From NCBI GenBank assembly GCA_963823945.1, contig CAWGNK010000003.1, positions 62,001 to 126,000 on the forward strand: a stretch of DNA of 64,000 bases, in the 5' to 3' direction. Below the pieces are notes generated by a model, which was not told where the DNA came from, did not search any database, and worked only from the letters and a program-made list of their open reading frames with translations. Source of the stretch: Bog-793 sp963823945 (GTDB lineage Bacteria; Actinomycetota; Acidimicrobiia; Acidimicrobiales; Bog-793). Positions 8,467-18,058 of this stretch are shown here, piece by piece; within the stretch, counting starts at the first letter, position 1; each line of letters starts with the position of its first letter. The position numbers and the translations under genes are program-made.

Positions 8467-9267
8467 CTACGACGTCACGTCGCGGTGGACGAACAGGTAG
8501 ACCCCGAGCCCCGCCCAGCCGATCAGGTAGGCGCCGGCGGTCACCAGGGCGGCGAGGAAGCTCGCGTTCGTCGTGCCGCCTCGGGCGACGGCGTCGAGCA
8601 GCGAGCCCGGGAGCCAGCGCGCGCTCCCGTTCACGACCACCGAGAGGATGGTCTCGAAGGGCAGGAGGAACGCGAGCCCGACGACGATCGACGAGACCGG
8701 GGAACGCATGATGATCCCGAGCACGAATCCGATCGTGCCGTAGCCGAGCATGCTGAGTGCGACGTCGCCGAGACCCTGCCCGAGGTCGTGCAGCCCCACC
8801 GACGAGGTCCACGCCGCCGTCGGGATCCCGCGCACGTGGGCCATCACGAAAGCGGCGACGATGCCGAAGACGCAGGCGACGAGGACCGCGCCGGCAAGGA
8901 AGATCAGGATCCCCAGGTACTTGCCCGCGAGCACGACGGTGCGGCGCGGCTGGCGCACGAGGAGGTTCCGCAGCGTCCCGGAGCTGTACTCGTTGGCGAG
9001 CTGAGCCGCGGCGACGCACAGCGCGACCACGCCGAGCAGCCCGGCCGACTCGCCGAAGGCGTACAGGAGACCCGCGGGTGAGGCGAGCACTGCGGTCATG
9101 AGATTGAGACCGCGGCCGAAGTTGTGCCCCGCCTGGGCGAAGATGAGGACCGTGAGCAGTGCGGCGATGACGGCGAGCGCACCGTAGGTGCCCCAGAGGA
9201 GCGTCGGGCGCCGCAGCTTCGTCCACTCGCTCCGCACTGCGGCGAGGATCATCTCGACAGCCGTCAC
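8467..9267 (-). CDS. ABC-2 type transporter permease
   Basis: A 266-residue integral membrane protein with about six hydrophobic segments and the N-terminal pattern of ABC-2 permeases (VRSEWTKLRRPTLLWG). It forms the membrane half of an exporter with the ATPase upstream. The start is GTG at 9267, overlapping the ATPase stop by 4 bases (GTGA), implying coupled translation. The cargo is unknown; homologues often give drug resistance or export lantibiotics or lipids. Confidence 0.87.
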   Translation of the reverse strand: MTAVEMILAAVRSEWTKLRRPTLLWGTYGALAVIAALLTVLIFAQAGHNFGRGLNLMTAVLASPAGLLYAFGESAGLLGVVALCVAAAQLANEYSSGTLRNLLVRQPRRTVVLAGKYLGILIFLAGAVLVACVFGIVAAFVMAHVRGIPTAAWTSSVGLHDLGQGLGDVALSMLGYGTIGFVLGIIMRSPVSSIVVGLAFLLPFETILSVVVNGSARWLPGSLLDAVARGGTTNASFLAALVTAGAYLIGWAGLGVYLFVHRDVTS

Positions 9268-10199
9268 GTTGCCTCCGGCCCCGCCAGCGAGCGCCCGGCT
9301 CCGGTGCGGGCGAAGAACGCCTCTTCGAGGCTCGCCCGCCGGCTGCTCAGATGGACGAGGGTGATCCCGATCTCCGCGGCGAGGCGGTTGAGCTCGGCCG
9401 CGAAATTCTCGGGAGCGGCGACGTAGAGCCACTCGCCATCGACGCGTGCCGGCCGGTTCATCTCGCCGAGCCTGGCTGCCAACCGCGGCAGGTCCTCGGC
9501 GCGCTCGGCACGGGCGAGGAGTTCGGGCGACTGCGCGGCCACAAGCGCGTCGATCGATCCCTGGAAGCCGAGGCGACCGGCTTCGATGATCACGACGTGG
9601 TGACAGATCTGCTCGACCTCGGCGAGGAGGTGACTCGAGACGAACACCGTCGCACCGCGTCCCGCGACGGATCGCAGGACGCTGCGCATGCCCGCGATCC
9701 CAGCCGGGTCCAGCCCGTTCGTCGGTTCGTCGAGTACAAGGAGCGCCGGGTCGGGGAGCAGCGCGGCCGCGATGCCCAGCCGCTGGCGCATCCCGTGTGA
9801 GTACTCGCTCACCGGATCGTCGGCCCGGTCGGTGAGGTTCACGACCGCGAGCACCTCGTCGACGCGCGGATTCGGGATCCGGCCGAGTTGGGCCAGGGTG
9901 GCAAGGTTCGCCCGGCCGGTCAGCGGCGCGTAAAAGGCGGGCCCTTCGATCATCGCCCCGAGGCGGGGCAGATAGCGCTCCGGGGCGCTCAGCGCCTCGC
10001 CAAGCACTGTGCCTCCCCCCGCGCTCGGGCGAATGAGGCCGAGGAGCATGCGCATCGTCGTCGTCTTGCCGGCGCCGTTCGGACCGACGAATCCGGAAAC
10101 GACGCCCGCGGGGATCGCGAGATCGACCCGGTCAACGGCGGCGATCGCGCCGAAGCGCTTGCTCAGCCCGGTGGTCTCGATTACGAACTCGCTCGTCAA
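9264..10199 (-). CDS. ABC transporter ATP-binding protein (exporter type)
   Basis: A 311-residue ATPase of the DrrA/BcrA-like group. It shows Walker A GPNGAGKTT, a Q-loop region, the signature YSHGMRQRLG, Walker B LLVLDEPTNGLDP and the switch His in FVSSHLLAEVEQ. The C-terminal 90 residues form the accessory domain of this group. TTG start at 10199. Partner of the permease that overlaps its stop codon. Confidence 0.93.
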   Translation of the reverse strand: MTSEFVIETTGLSKRFGAIAAVDRVDLAIPAGVVSGFVGPNGAGKTTTMRMLLGLIRPSAGGGTVLGEALSAPERYLPRLGAMIEGPAFYAPLTGRANLATLAQLGRIPNPRVDEVLAVVNLTDRADDPVSEYSHGMRQRLGIAAALLPDPALLVLDEPTNGLDPAGIAGMRSVLRSVAGRGATVFVSSHLLAEVEQICHHVVIIEAGRLGFQGSIDALVAAQSPELLARAERAEDLPRLAARLGEMNRPARVDGEWLYVAAPENFAAELNRLAAEIGITLVHLSSRRASLEEAFFARTGAGRSLAGPEAT

Positions 10200-10372
10200 C
10201 AGCGCGCCCCCGATCGACGAGCCACGAATCGCGACCCGGCAACGATGACCGTCAGGCGTGCCACCGTCCCGTCGAGCATAAACGGGACCTTGTGTCCGCG
10301 GGCGCCGACGCGACGCCGGCCCGACCCGGTAGTCGCAGCCCTTTCAAAGGACTCCGGGCCGCCCACTGGCAG

Positions 10373-10756
10373 CTAGTGCACGACCTGGCGTTCCGGGGCG
10401 ATCTTCAGGATCACGCGCTCGCTCTCGATCTCGTTCGCGTAGGGCTTGCCTGTGTACTTCTCGGCGAGCAGGTCGATGTGGGCGCGGGCCACGGGACCGA
10501 GCACGCGTTCCACGACGCGACCCCGGACCTCCACGTAGTGGTACGGATCCGAGGCGTCCATCACCGTCACGGTCGCGACCGGGTTCAACGCCACGTTCTT
10601 GAACTTCGTGCGGTGCACCTCGGTGTTGATGAGCACGTGGTCGTCATCGGCGTCGACCCACATCACGTGGGTCATCGGCCGACCACTCGGCAGCATCGTC
10701 GTCAAGGCGGCGAAGTTCCTCCCCTTGGCGAGCGCCTTCGCGGTGGCATCGAGCAT
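10373..10756 (-). CDS. PPOX-class F420-dependent oxidoreductase-like protein
   Basis: A 127-residue split-barrel protein: FAALTTMLPSGRPMTHVMWVDADDDHVLINT, the cofactor-loop motif RTKFKNVALNPVATVTVMD and YVEVRGRVVE. This matches the actinobacterial PPOX family that uses F420 or FMN. Family knowledge suggests low-potential reductase chemistry; the substrate is unknown. ATG at 10756 has a perfect GAGGAGG site about 6 bases upstream. Confidence 0.88.
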   Translation of the reverse strand: MLDATAKALAKGRNFAALTTMLPSGRPMTHVMWVDADDDHVLINTEVHRTKFKNVALNPVATVTVMDASDPYHYVEVRGRVVERVLGPVARAHIDLLAEKYTGKPYANEIESERVILKIAPERQVVH

Positions 10757-10928
10757 TGCGGCCTCCTCGCAGCCCGGCGACCGCGGGCCCGACCGGGTGG
10801 CCGGGCACCCAGCGATCGAACGGGTTCCATGTTGGACGAAGTGCAGGCGACAGTCCAGTAGGGGCGCCCGCGCAGGCTGGGATCCGACCGGCGGACGCCG
10901 GTTGCGACCACGCGGCAGTGGCCTGGCC

Positions 10929-11651
10929 TCACCCGGGCTGCTTCTTCAGCTCGCCTTTGCAGGTGTTGGTCGTGGCGGAGCCGACTCCCTCAGCCCCGAA
11001 AGGCGGTTTGTAGGTGGAGTCGTAGACGACAATCCCGTTGGCACCTTTGTCCTTCGTCGTACAGGTTCCGGTGTCAAGCCCACCCGGCCCTCCGGAGCCC
11101 CAGCGGACATAGAAGTTGTTCGTGCCCTGCGGCTCTCCCGGACATGTCCCTACGTCGACCTGGTGGTCCACCATCGGCCAGCTGAGAGCGAGGCTGCCCA
11201 GAAAACCACTCGCCACAAACACCCCCCTGGGGTCGAGCTTGTGCGTCGTGGTGATGTCGCAGCGGGACGGATGGATCTGCTCAATGAGATTCATCGAGCC
11301 GTCGACGGTTACGTCGGTCGCCTTGAAGCTGACCACCTTGGTACCAGAGACCGCGAGATTCAACTTGACGTGACCCGTGATGTTCCGCTGGCCGTGTTCG
11401 GCAATCCCGGTCGACGAGTAGTTCCACACCAGGTGTTCAGTCACCGTCACGGTACCGACGAAATGTTTTACCTTTCCCGAACTGGAGGCGCCGACCGATG
11501 CCATGAACGGCGTCGCCGTCCGCGCCCCCGCCGCCATGGGCGTCATGAGAACCAGTGCGGGAAGCACTGCCAGCACGGGCACTGTCCACCGCGGACGACG
11601 CTGACGACGAGGCGGGCCCTTCGGCTTGAGTCGAGATTCATCCAACGGCAT
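10929..11651 (-). CDS. Secreted protein of unknown function
   Basis: A 240-residue exported protein. An Arg/Lys-rich N-region (KPKGPPRRQRRPRW) is followed by a hydrophobic core (VPVLAVLPALVLMTPMAAGA) and a likely cleavage site. The mature part is Thr/Ser/Gly-rich, probably all-beta, and has Cys residues (CDITTT, TCPGEP, TGTCTTK, TNTCKGE) that could form disulfides outside the cell. The start is 11651 rather than an upstream codon because AGGAGGTG sits 7 bases before it. I do not recognise a family. Confidence 0.75.
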   Translation of the reverse strand: MPLDESRLKPKGPPRRQRRPRWTVPVLAVLPALVLMTPMAAGARTATPFMASVGASSSGKVKHFVGTVTVTEHLVWNYSSTGIAEHGQRNITGHVKLNLAVSGTKVVSFKATDVTVDGSMNLIEQIHPSRCDITTTHKLDPRGVFVASGFLGSLALSWPMVDHQVDVGTCPGEPQGTNNFYVRWGSGGPGGLDTGTCTTKDKGANGIVVYDSTYKPPFGAEGVGSATTNTCKGELKKQPG

Positions 11652-12260
11652 TCCCAGCACCTCCTGGCCTGAACACAGAACCTTGGGCTTGTCCACAGGT
11701 CTAGTTCCATGAGCGCCGCGAAGGAATGAGAAAGCTGAGAGGTGTCGCCGATCTCAGGGGTCAGGTCACCAACACAGAGGGTCTTCCAAGCAGCGCGCTC
11801 CCAGAATGGGGATCGCACCCAGAACGCCTCGCAGGACGAACGTCCAAACAAGAGCGTCCTTCGCAAGATTCGACGGCGTGGCGAGGCCAGCAGTCAGGAG
11901 AACTCGTAACGGCGAGATTGCATCCCGGCGATCCGGCGGCGGGGGCATTCCCAGTGGTCCACGTGGATGGAGATTCGAGCGAGTGGAGGTCGACGTGCGC
12001 GATGGCAAGGCGGCGCTCCGCCCCCAAGCTAGGCCGCCGCCGACCACCCGACGGTCCCGGTTCATCCCGTAGGATCGGGTGAGGTCCCATCTCGCCAGGA
12101 CGTTCTCGCGCCGCGCGAAACCGGACCCGACTTGTCGCTCCCGGGACCTGCGGGTTCCCCTGGCAGCTCGTGAACGGTGTTCGCATGAGGGTGAAGGTCC
12201 AGACGGGTGCTGTTCCACCGGATCTCGTTCCCATCGGCGCCCCACTGCCGGAGGCGTGAC
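11652..12260. other. Intergenic region with no convincing gene
   Basis: About 600 bases between divergent genes. Open frames exist on both strands (for example minus 11766-12245), but their composition is Arg/Pro/Ser-rich, they lack ribosome-binding sites and resemble no family. Base composition is slightly less GC-rich than in the flanking genes. It should contain the promoters of the secreted protein and of the exporter/decarboxylase pair. Confidence 0.5.
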
Positions 12261-13298
12261 GTGAGCGCCCCGCGGCCCATCCGGTGGACCTGGCAGTCGC
12301 GCGCCCTTGTTCTCAGCGCGATCTGGGGCACGAGCTTCCTGTTCATCAAGGTGGGCGACCGCTCGTTCATCCCCTTCGAGGTCACCTTCGGTCGGGTCGC
12401 CGTCGGTGCGACGACCCTCGCCGTCATCCTCGTGGCCTCACGCCAACCGCTGCCGCGCGGCCTGAAACTCTGGGGTCACCTCGCCGTCGCGGGTCTGCTG
12501 ATGAACGCTCTGCCGTTCACCCTGATCGCCTGGGGCGAGCAGAGGATCTCCTCGGTGGCCGCGGGCATCTGGAACGCGACGACACCGCTCTTCGTCGTGC
12601 CGGTCGCCTTCTTGCTGCTGCCCTCCGAGCGACCCTCAGCGTCGAAGGTGACCGGACTGCTCGTCGGCTTCCTCGGTGTCGCCGTCGTATTCGGTGCTTG
12701 GAACGGACTTTCCGGCAGCCACCTCTCCGGAGACTGCGCCTGCCTCGGCGCCTCCGTCTGCTACGGGCTCGGCATCCCCTACGCACGCCGCTTCGTCACG
12801 AAATCGTCGGCGTCGCCGACGGGGCTCGCCGCCGCGCAGCTCATCGCGGCAACGGTCGAGCTCGCCCTCGTCGCGCCCCTTTTCGGGAGGATGCCGGCAC
12901 ATGTCAGCGCGGTGAGTGTGCTCAGCATCCTCGCCCTCGGCGCGTTCGGAACCGGGATCGCCTATGTCATCAACTACTCGATCATCCGCGAGGCGGGCGC
13001 GACGAATGCGTCCCTCGTCACCTACGTCATTCCCATCTTCTCGACCGTCCTCGGGGTCGTCGTCCTCGGCGAGGCCCTGGTCTGGAACGAACCTGTCGGC
13101 GCCGTCGTCATTCTCGTCGGTGTCGCCGTATCTCAGGGTGCGATCGTCTACCGACGGGGGCGCGACAGCGTCCGGAACGGAGCGGCCGTAGGCGCCGCGG
13201 GTGGGCCTCCGGCGGGAGAACGTGGGACCCCGCTGCCGTTGTCCGTGATCACGACCGGCGAGCTGACGGCGGTCGAGGAAGGAGGGCCCGATGGGTGA
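12261..13298 (+). CDS. DMT/EamA-family transporter
   Basis: A 345-residue membrane protein with about ten transmembrane segments in two EamA repeats (repeat 1 begins ALVLSAIWGTSFLFIKVGD; repeat 2 about residue 150). Family members export amino acids, amines or other metabolites. GTG at 12261 is preceded by GGAGGCG. It overlaps the following decarboxylase gene by 8 bases, so a role in moving that enzyme's substrate or product is a reasonable inference. A polar tail of about 50 residues follows the last segment. Confidence 0.9.
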   Translation: MSAPRPIRWTWQSRALVLSAIWGTSFLFIKVGDRSFIPFEVTFGRVAVGATTLAVILVASRQPLPRGLKLWGHLAVAGLLMNALPFTLIAWGEQRISSVAAGIWNATTPLFVVPVAFLLLPSERPSASKVTGLLVGFLGVAVVFGAWNGLSGSHLSGDCACLGASVCYGLGIPYARRFVTKSSASPTGLAAAQLIAATVELALVAPLFGRMPAHVSAVSVLSILALGAFGTGIAYVINYSIIREAGATNASLVTYVIPIFSTVLGVVVLGEALVWNEPVGAVVILVGVAVSQGAIVYRRGRDSVRNGAAVGAAGGPPAGERGTPLPLSVITTGELTAVEEGGPDG

Positions 13299-14679
13299 GA
13301 TCGACGTGCCCGGGATGCTCGCGTCACGTGACGCGCTGCTCACATCCGCCGCCGAGAGGGCACGCGCCTACCTCGCGGCGATCGACGCGCGACGAGTGCC
13401 GCCGACTGCCAGAGCCGTCGCGGCGCTGGAGCAGTTCGACGTCCCGCTGCCCGAACGCGGTCTCGACCCGGGTCGCACGCTCGCGCTCCTCGACGACGTC
13501 GGATCACCTGCGACCGTGGCGACGAATGGACCTCGCTACTTCGGCTTCGTCAACGGAGGCGCCCTGCCGATTGCCGTCGCTACCTCCTGGATCCTCGCGG
13601 CTTGGGATCAGAACGCCGCGCTGCGAATCATGTCGCCGGTTGCCGCTCGACTCGAGGCGGTCGCACTCCGCTGGTTGACGGAGCTGTTCGGGTTGCCGGA
13701 CGGCATCACGGGCGGCTTCGTCACGGGTGCGACGATGGCGAACGCGACCTGTCTCGCGGCCGCCCGCGACGCCGTCCTTTCCGCCGCCGGATGGGACGCG
13801 GCGGCACACGGCCTCGTCGGCGCGCCTCCGATCGAGGTCGTCGTGAGCGCGGAGTCCCACACGACGGTCCACAAGGCGCTCGGACTCGTCGGCCTCGGCC
13901 GGGACCGCGCGACGCGGCTCGCCGTCGACGGACAGGGCCGCGTCCGTCCGACGGGGCTCCCGTCGCTCAGCAGGCCGGCGATCGTCTGTCTGCAGGCCGG
14001 CAACGTGAACTCGGGCGCCAGCGACCCCTTCGTCCCCCTCGTCGAGTGGGCGCACGAACAGGGGGCCTGGATCCACGTCGACGGCGCCTTCGGGTTGTGG
14101 GCCGCGGCCTCACCAAAGCTGGCTCACCAGGTCAGCGGGATCGCCGGGGCCGATTCCTGGGCAACCGACGCCCACAAATGGCTCAACACGACCTACGACT
14201 GCGGGATCGCGCTCGTGCGCGACCCCGAGGCGCTGAGGTCCTCCATGCGGGCACAAGCCGCCTACCTCGTCGCCGAGGCGGACCACGAGACGATGGAGTT
14301 CACGCCCCAGTCGTCACAGCGGGCACGCGGAGCCGAGGTCTGGTCGGTCCTCGCCACGCTCGGCCGTGACGGGGTGGCCGCGCTCGTCGAACGCTCCTGC
14401 GCGCTCGCGGGACGGTTCGCCGCGGGCCTCACCGCGGCGGGCTTCCGGGTGCTGAACGACGTCACGCTCAACCAGGTCGTCGTGGCCTTCGGCGACCCGG
14501 ATCGCACCGACGCGGTCATCGCCGCCGTGCAGGAAGACGGCACCTGCTGGTGCGGCCCGACGACCTGGCAGGGGCAGCGGGCGATGCGCATCTCGCTCAG
14601 TTGCTGGGCGACGTCGGAGAGCGACGTCGATCTGAGCGTCGCGGCGGTCGTCCACTGTGCCGCCCTAAGGCGTGCATAG
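13291..14679 (+). CDS. Pyridoxal-phosphate-dependent decarboxylase (group II)
   Basis: A 462-residue fold-type I PLP enzyme of the aromatic-L-amino-acid/glutamate decarboxylase group. The cofactor Lys is K296 in TDAHKWLN; other family features are FVTGATMANATCLAAARD, ESHTTVHKALGLVGLG, IVCLQAGNVNSGASDPF and the Asp of WIHVDGAFGLW, which contacts the pyridine nitrogen. It would release CO2 from an amino acid. The residues visible do not identify the amino acid. Translational overlap with the EamA transporter suggests a decarboxylate-and-export unit. Confidence 0.9.
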   Translation: MGEIDVPGMLASRDALLTSAAERARAYLAAIDARRVPPTARAVAALEQFDVPLPERGLDPGRTLALLDDVGSPATVATNGPRYFGFVNGGALPIAVATSWILAAWDQNAALRIMSPVAARLEAVALRWLTELFGLPDGITGGFVTGATMANATCLAAARDAVLSAAGWDAAAHGLVGAPPIEVVVSAESHTTVHKALGLVGLGRDRATRLAVDGQGRVRPTGLPSLSRPAIVCLQAGNVNSGASDPFVPLVEWAHEQGAWIHVDGAFGLWAAASPKLAHQVSGIAGADSWATDAHKWLNTTYDCGIALVRDPEALRSSMRAQAAYLVAEADHETMEFTPQSSQRARGAEVWSVLATLGRDGVAALVERSCALAGRFAAGLTAAGFRVLNDVTLNQVVVAFGDPDRTDAVIAAVQEDGTCWCGPTTWQGQRAMRISLSCWATSESDVDLSVAAVVHCAALRRA

Positions 14680-15203
14680 CTGGTTCGACCGGCGAGAGCC
14701 GGCGCGCCGGCCTGAGTGTGCCCGGATCGGTGTTCGACAGGTTCCCGAGCGGAGGTGGCCCGTCGCGTCGCCTGCCGCCCGGACCGGGGGCGCGCAGAAT
14801 GTTCGGCCAAGACCGTTCCGGGCGACAGGTCCGCCGGGCGAGTTTCGGCGCGCGGTGCTGATCGACTACCGCGCCCGTGACCGTCGAACGGGGCTGTAGG
14901 GGCCGCTCGAGTGAACCGGCATCCGGTCGTTGTTCGGCATGGGCTGGAAGCCGACGTAGTTCCCAGGTTTCCCGTCACGATCGGGCCTGCAGGTGCTTCG
15001 CTCGACAGGCTTCCGCCCAGCGCGTCGTTCGGTTCCCCGACTTCTCCGGAGTGGGTGGACGAACCGGTGGACTACTTGCCAGGCGGGGCCGCAGGTTGAA
15101 TGATTCAGCGTTGAAGGCCTTGGGATCTTCGGCCCCGTTCCCAGATCCGACCGAGGTTCCACAGTCTCCGGTTGCCCGTGGGCACTTCGAATGGGAGGTC
15201 GCC
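14680..15203. other. Intergenic region upstream of the secreted repeat-domain protein
   Basis: About 520 bases without a supported gene. An open frame continues upstream of 15204 to 14877 in phase with the next gene, but it carries no signal peptide at its own N-terminus, while the ATG at 15204 has a strong ribosome-binding site and directly precedes a signal sequence, so the upstream part is taken as non-coding. Confidence 0.5.
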
Positions 15204-16886
15204 ATGACCGCTGCTCGGCGAGTTTCTTCCGGATCGAGCACCACAAGGGCAAGCGCCCGTTGGAGGTTCGGGCTCCTGGCCGGCGCTGTCGCGCTCGGGA
15301 TGGCGCTGAGCGTCCCGACAGTCTCCCTGGGAGGTGCGGCGGCGGCACCCCTCCCGCGGGGCGGGACCCCGAAGCCCCCGCCAGTACCGAGCTACTGGTA
15401 CACCGGCTCGGAGGACATGAACATCCCCGGAGGCGGCACGGTCGTTCTGTTCACTCACCCCAACAAGAAGGGCGTGTTCAACCTGACCGGTCCAGAGGCG
15501 CTGCAGACCACGAAATCGGTCGCCTGCGGTGACGAGGCCTGCGTCTACAACCACCTGGACTGGACGGTCATGGGCGCCGAGGTGGTTTCCGGCTGCGGGG
15601 CCAACACCACCAGCTGTGATGTGAAGGTCGGGCCTCGGGGGAAGACCTGGGCGGGCGTCATCAACCGCCAGAACAACGAAGCGCCATTGATCTTCCTGCT
15701 GTGGAACTCTGAAGCGCCAGGCGGCACGATCAGCGGCTACGTACAAGACGAGGACCACCAGGGCGTGCCTGGGGCGTTGGTGACTGCCACCGGCCCCTCG
15801 GGCGGTAAGAGCGCGGTGCAGGCCGGCACCGGCTTCTACGCGATCGATGTGAAGGCGGGCGACTACAAGGTCGTCCCCTCAGGGGTGCCGAAGGGGGCGG
15901 GCGACGCCGAGTACAAGCCCCACAGCGCCAGTGTGTCGTTGCCGGACGGCGGGAACGCACGGGCAGACTTCACGCTCGACACGGGCATGAAGGTGAAGCT
16001 GAAGCTGACGCAGTCTTCGGTGCCGGCCGACGGCACGAGGGTAGTGAGCGGAACACTGACCGTGACCGAGTTCGGCAAAGCCGTTCCCGATGCGCACGTC
16101 CTTCTGGAGCCGCAGCCGGCCATGGGGTATCAGGCCGCGGTCACCACGGGCGCGCGGGTCGCAATTTGCAATTCGGGGGCGAGGATATGGCCGGCCGGCA
16201 CGTTGTCGACGCCCAGCGGCAGGTCGATCGACATCGCGACGGACCAGAACGGCACCTACGACTTCACGCTGGCGATCGGCACCGTCCCCGGCTCGTGGGA
16301 ACTGCGGGCGGTGGCGACGAACGCGTGGACCGGCGAGCTGAGCACCGCCTCGGACTACCAGACGCTCGATGTCAAGGCGCCGGGGACCGTCGGCTACGAA
16401 GGGTTCTTTGCGGCGCTCGCCGCCCTCAAGGGCGCCAGCCCGTCAAGCGAAGCAGGCAAGGCCTTGGCAACGATGGTCGACAACGCCCCGAGCATCGCCC
16501 AAGTCCTCTCAGAGCTGGGCGCTTCGGGTGGTGAGCTCGGCGGCCTGGCCTTCTCACTTGTCAACGCGACGTCAGGTGGCCCGGCGGTCCTGGTGTACGA
16601 CGACTCCCTGCCGCCCACCGTCGAGAGCAACGGCGACGTCGTCGGTGGCGAGCACACCTGGGTGCTCTCGCCCGGGCAATGGAAGGGTTCGGCCAGGCTC
16701 GGGGGCGTTCTCAGCACGGTGATGTAGAGCGGCAGGCTCCAGCGGGCTCCGACGTACACGCAGTGGGCCCACGGCACGCCCGTGGCCGGTTGGAGCCTGA
16801 CCAAGGACCACGCCTCGCTCTCGACCACCAACTTCCAGTACAACGGGTGGGCCTACCCGACGTTCACGACCGGCGCCTGCTACTGA
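15204..16886 (+). CDS. Secreted carboxypeptidase-regulatory-like/Ig-like domain protein interrupted by an in-frame TAG
   Basis: ATG at 15204 follows GGGAGGTC and starts a signal peptide (basic N-region, then FGLLAGAVALGMALSVPTVS, cleavage near AAAAPLPRGG). The exported part contains a carboxypeptidase-regulatory-like beta-sandwich (about residues 173-220: SGYVQDEDHQGVPGALVTA) and a second Ig-like repeat (about 265-390) with EFGKAVPDAHVLL. Codon 508 is TAG (16725-16727). Directly beyond it, in the same frame, 52 more codons run to TGA at 16884-16886 with almost exclusively G or C at the third position and a protein-like end (TYTQWAHGTPVAGWSL...TFTTGACY). The original gene was therefore about 560 codons; the annotated product would be 507 residues unless TAG is read through or is an error. 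Function unknown; possibly cell-surface adhesion. Confidence 0.75.
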
Positions 16887-16977
16887 GCAACTGGCGCCGG
16901 GGACGGCTCGAGGTCGCTACACGGTGACTCGCCCGAATCCGAGGGTCACCGCTGGAGGAATCGCGGCATGCCGATCA

Positions 16978-17235
16978 ACCGTTGACACCGGCATCCCGAT
17001 CTACCTGTGTGACCCGCACAGCCTTCGGCAACAAAGAGCGAATGAGAACAGCAACCGACTGCTCCGCCAAGACGTGCCGACCGGAACCGACCTCTCGGTG
17101 CACGTTTCCGCAGATCTCGATCGTTTCGCCAGTCTCGACAACCGCCCGCGCAGGACACTCGGATACACGAAACCATCAGAGGAGCTCGCCGGGTTTCTTG
17201 CCGTGACCGGTCGGGTACGCCCGGTGCTGGGATGA
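16978..17235 (+). pseudogene. IS30-family transposase remnant (C-terminal end)
   Basis: The frame encodes TVDTGIPIYLCDPHS, NENSNRLLRQDVPTGTDLS and LDNRPRRTLGYTKPSEELAG, a clear match to the C-terminal third of IS30 transposases, including the final catalytic Glu of the DDE triad (in NENSN). The N-terminal DNA-binding region and the first two acidic residues are absent upstream, so it cannot be active. I see no intact terminal inverted repeats. It lies directly downstream of the TAG-interrupted secreted protein and marks a site of past insertion or rearrangement. Confidence 0.85.
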
Positions 17236-17284
17236 CACTGCCGCGGGCGCTTCTCCCGACGGGGAGCGGAGACCGGAACGGGCC

Positions 17285-18055
17285 TCAAAGCACCTTGGCG
17301 AGGAAGGAGCGGGTCCTTTCGTTCTTCGGGTTGGCGAGCATCTCCCTCGGCTGGCCGGTCTCCACGACGACGCCTTCGTCAATGAACACGAGAGCATCGG
17401 CGACCTCGCGGGCGAAACCCATCTCGTGGGTGACGACGATCATCGTCATCCCCTCCTCGGCGAGACCGCGCATCACATCGAGCACGTCACCGACGAGCTC
17501 GGGGTCGAGCGCCGAGGTCGGCTCATCGAAGAGCATCAGCTTCGGCTCCATCGCGAGCGCCCTGGCGATGGCGATCCGCTGCTGCTGGCCGCCCGAAAGC
17601 TGGCTCGGGTAGCTCGCGACCTTGTCGGCGAGACCGACCCGGTCGAGGAGCTTGCGCGCCCGCTCCTCGGCGGAAGATTTCGACTCGTGCTTGACGCGGA
17701 TGGGGCCGAGCGAGACGTTCTCGAGCGCGGTCATGTGCGGGAACAGGTTGAACCTCTGGAAGACCATGCCGATCTGGGCCCGCTTGGCGCAGATCTCCTT
17801 GTCTCGCAGCTCGTACAGCCGGCCGCCGTGCTGGCGGTAGCCGACGAGGTCACCGTCGACCGACAACCGACCGGCGGTGACCTTCTCCAGGTGGTTGATG
17901 CAACGGAGCAGTGTGCTCTTGCCCGATCCCGAGGGACCGATGAGACAGGTCACCTGACTCTTCGCGACCTCCAGGTCGACCCCGCGCAGGGCCTCGAAAC
18001 GACCGTACGACTTGCGCACGCCTTCGGCCCTGACGGCGAGCTCACCGGTCCACAT
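17285..18055 (-). CDS. Polar amino-acid ABC transporter ATP-binding protein
   Basis: A 256-residue GlnQ/HisP-type ATPase: Walker A GPSGSGKST, Q-loop VFQRFNLFPHMTALENV, signature LSGGQQQR, Walker B LMLFDEPTSALDPE and switch THEMGFAREVAD. It powers uptake of a polar amino acid with the permease immediately upstream (3 bases apart) and the binding protein before that. The gene order SBP-permease-ATPase is standard. Confidence 0.95.
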   Translation of the reverse strand: MWTGELAVRAEGVRKSYGRFEALRGVDLEVAKSQVTCLIGPSGSGKSTLLRCINHLEKVTAGRLSVDGDLVGYRQHGGRLYELRDKEICAKRAQIGMVFQRFNLFPHMTALENVSLGPIRVKHESKSSAEERARKLLDRVGLADKVASYPSQLSGGQQQRIAIARALAMEPKLMLFDEPTSALDPELVGDVLDVMRGLAEEGMTMIVVTHEMGFAREVADALVFIDEGVVVETGQPREMLANPKNERTRSFLAKVL

Positions 18056-18058
18056 CGC

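Noticed and set aside
11766..12245. A 159-codon minus-strand open frame in the gap before the EamA gene
   Set aside because: No ribosome-binding site, no recognisable domain and biased Arg/Pro/Ser content.
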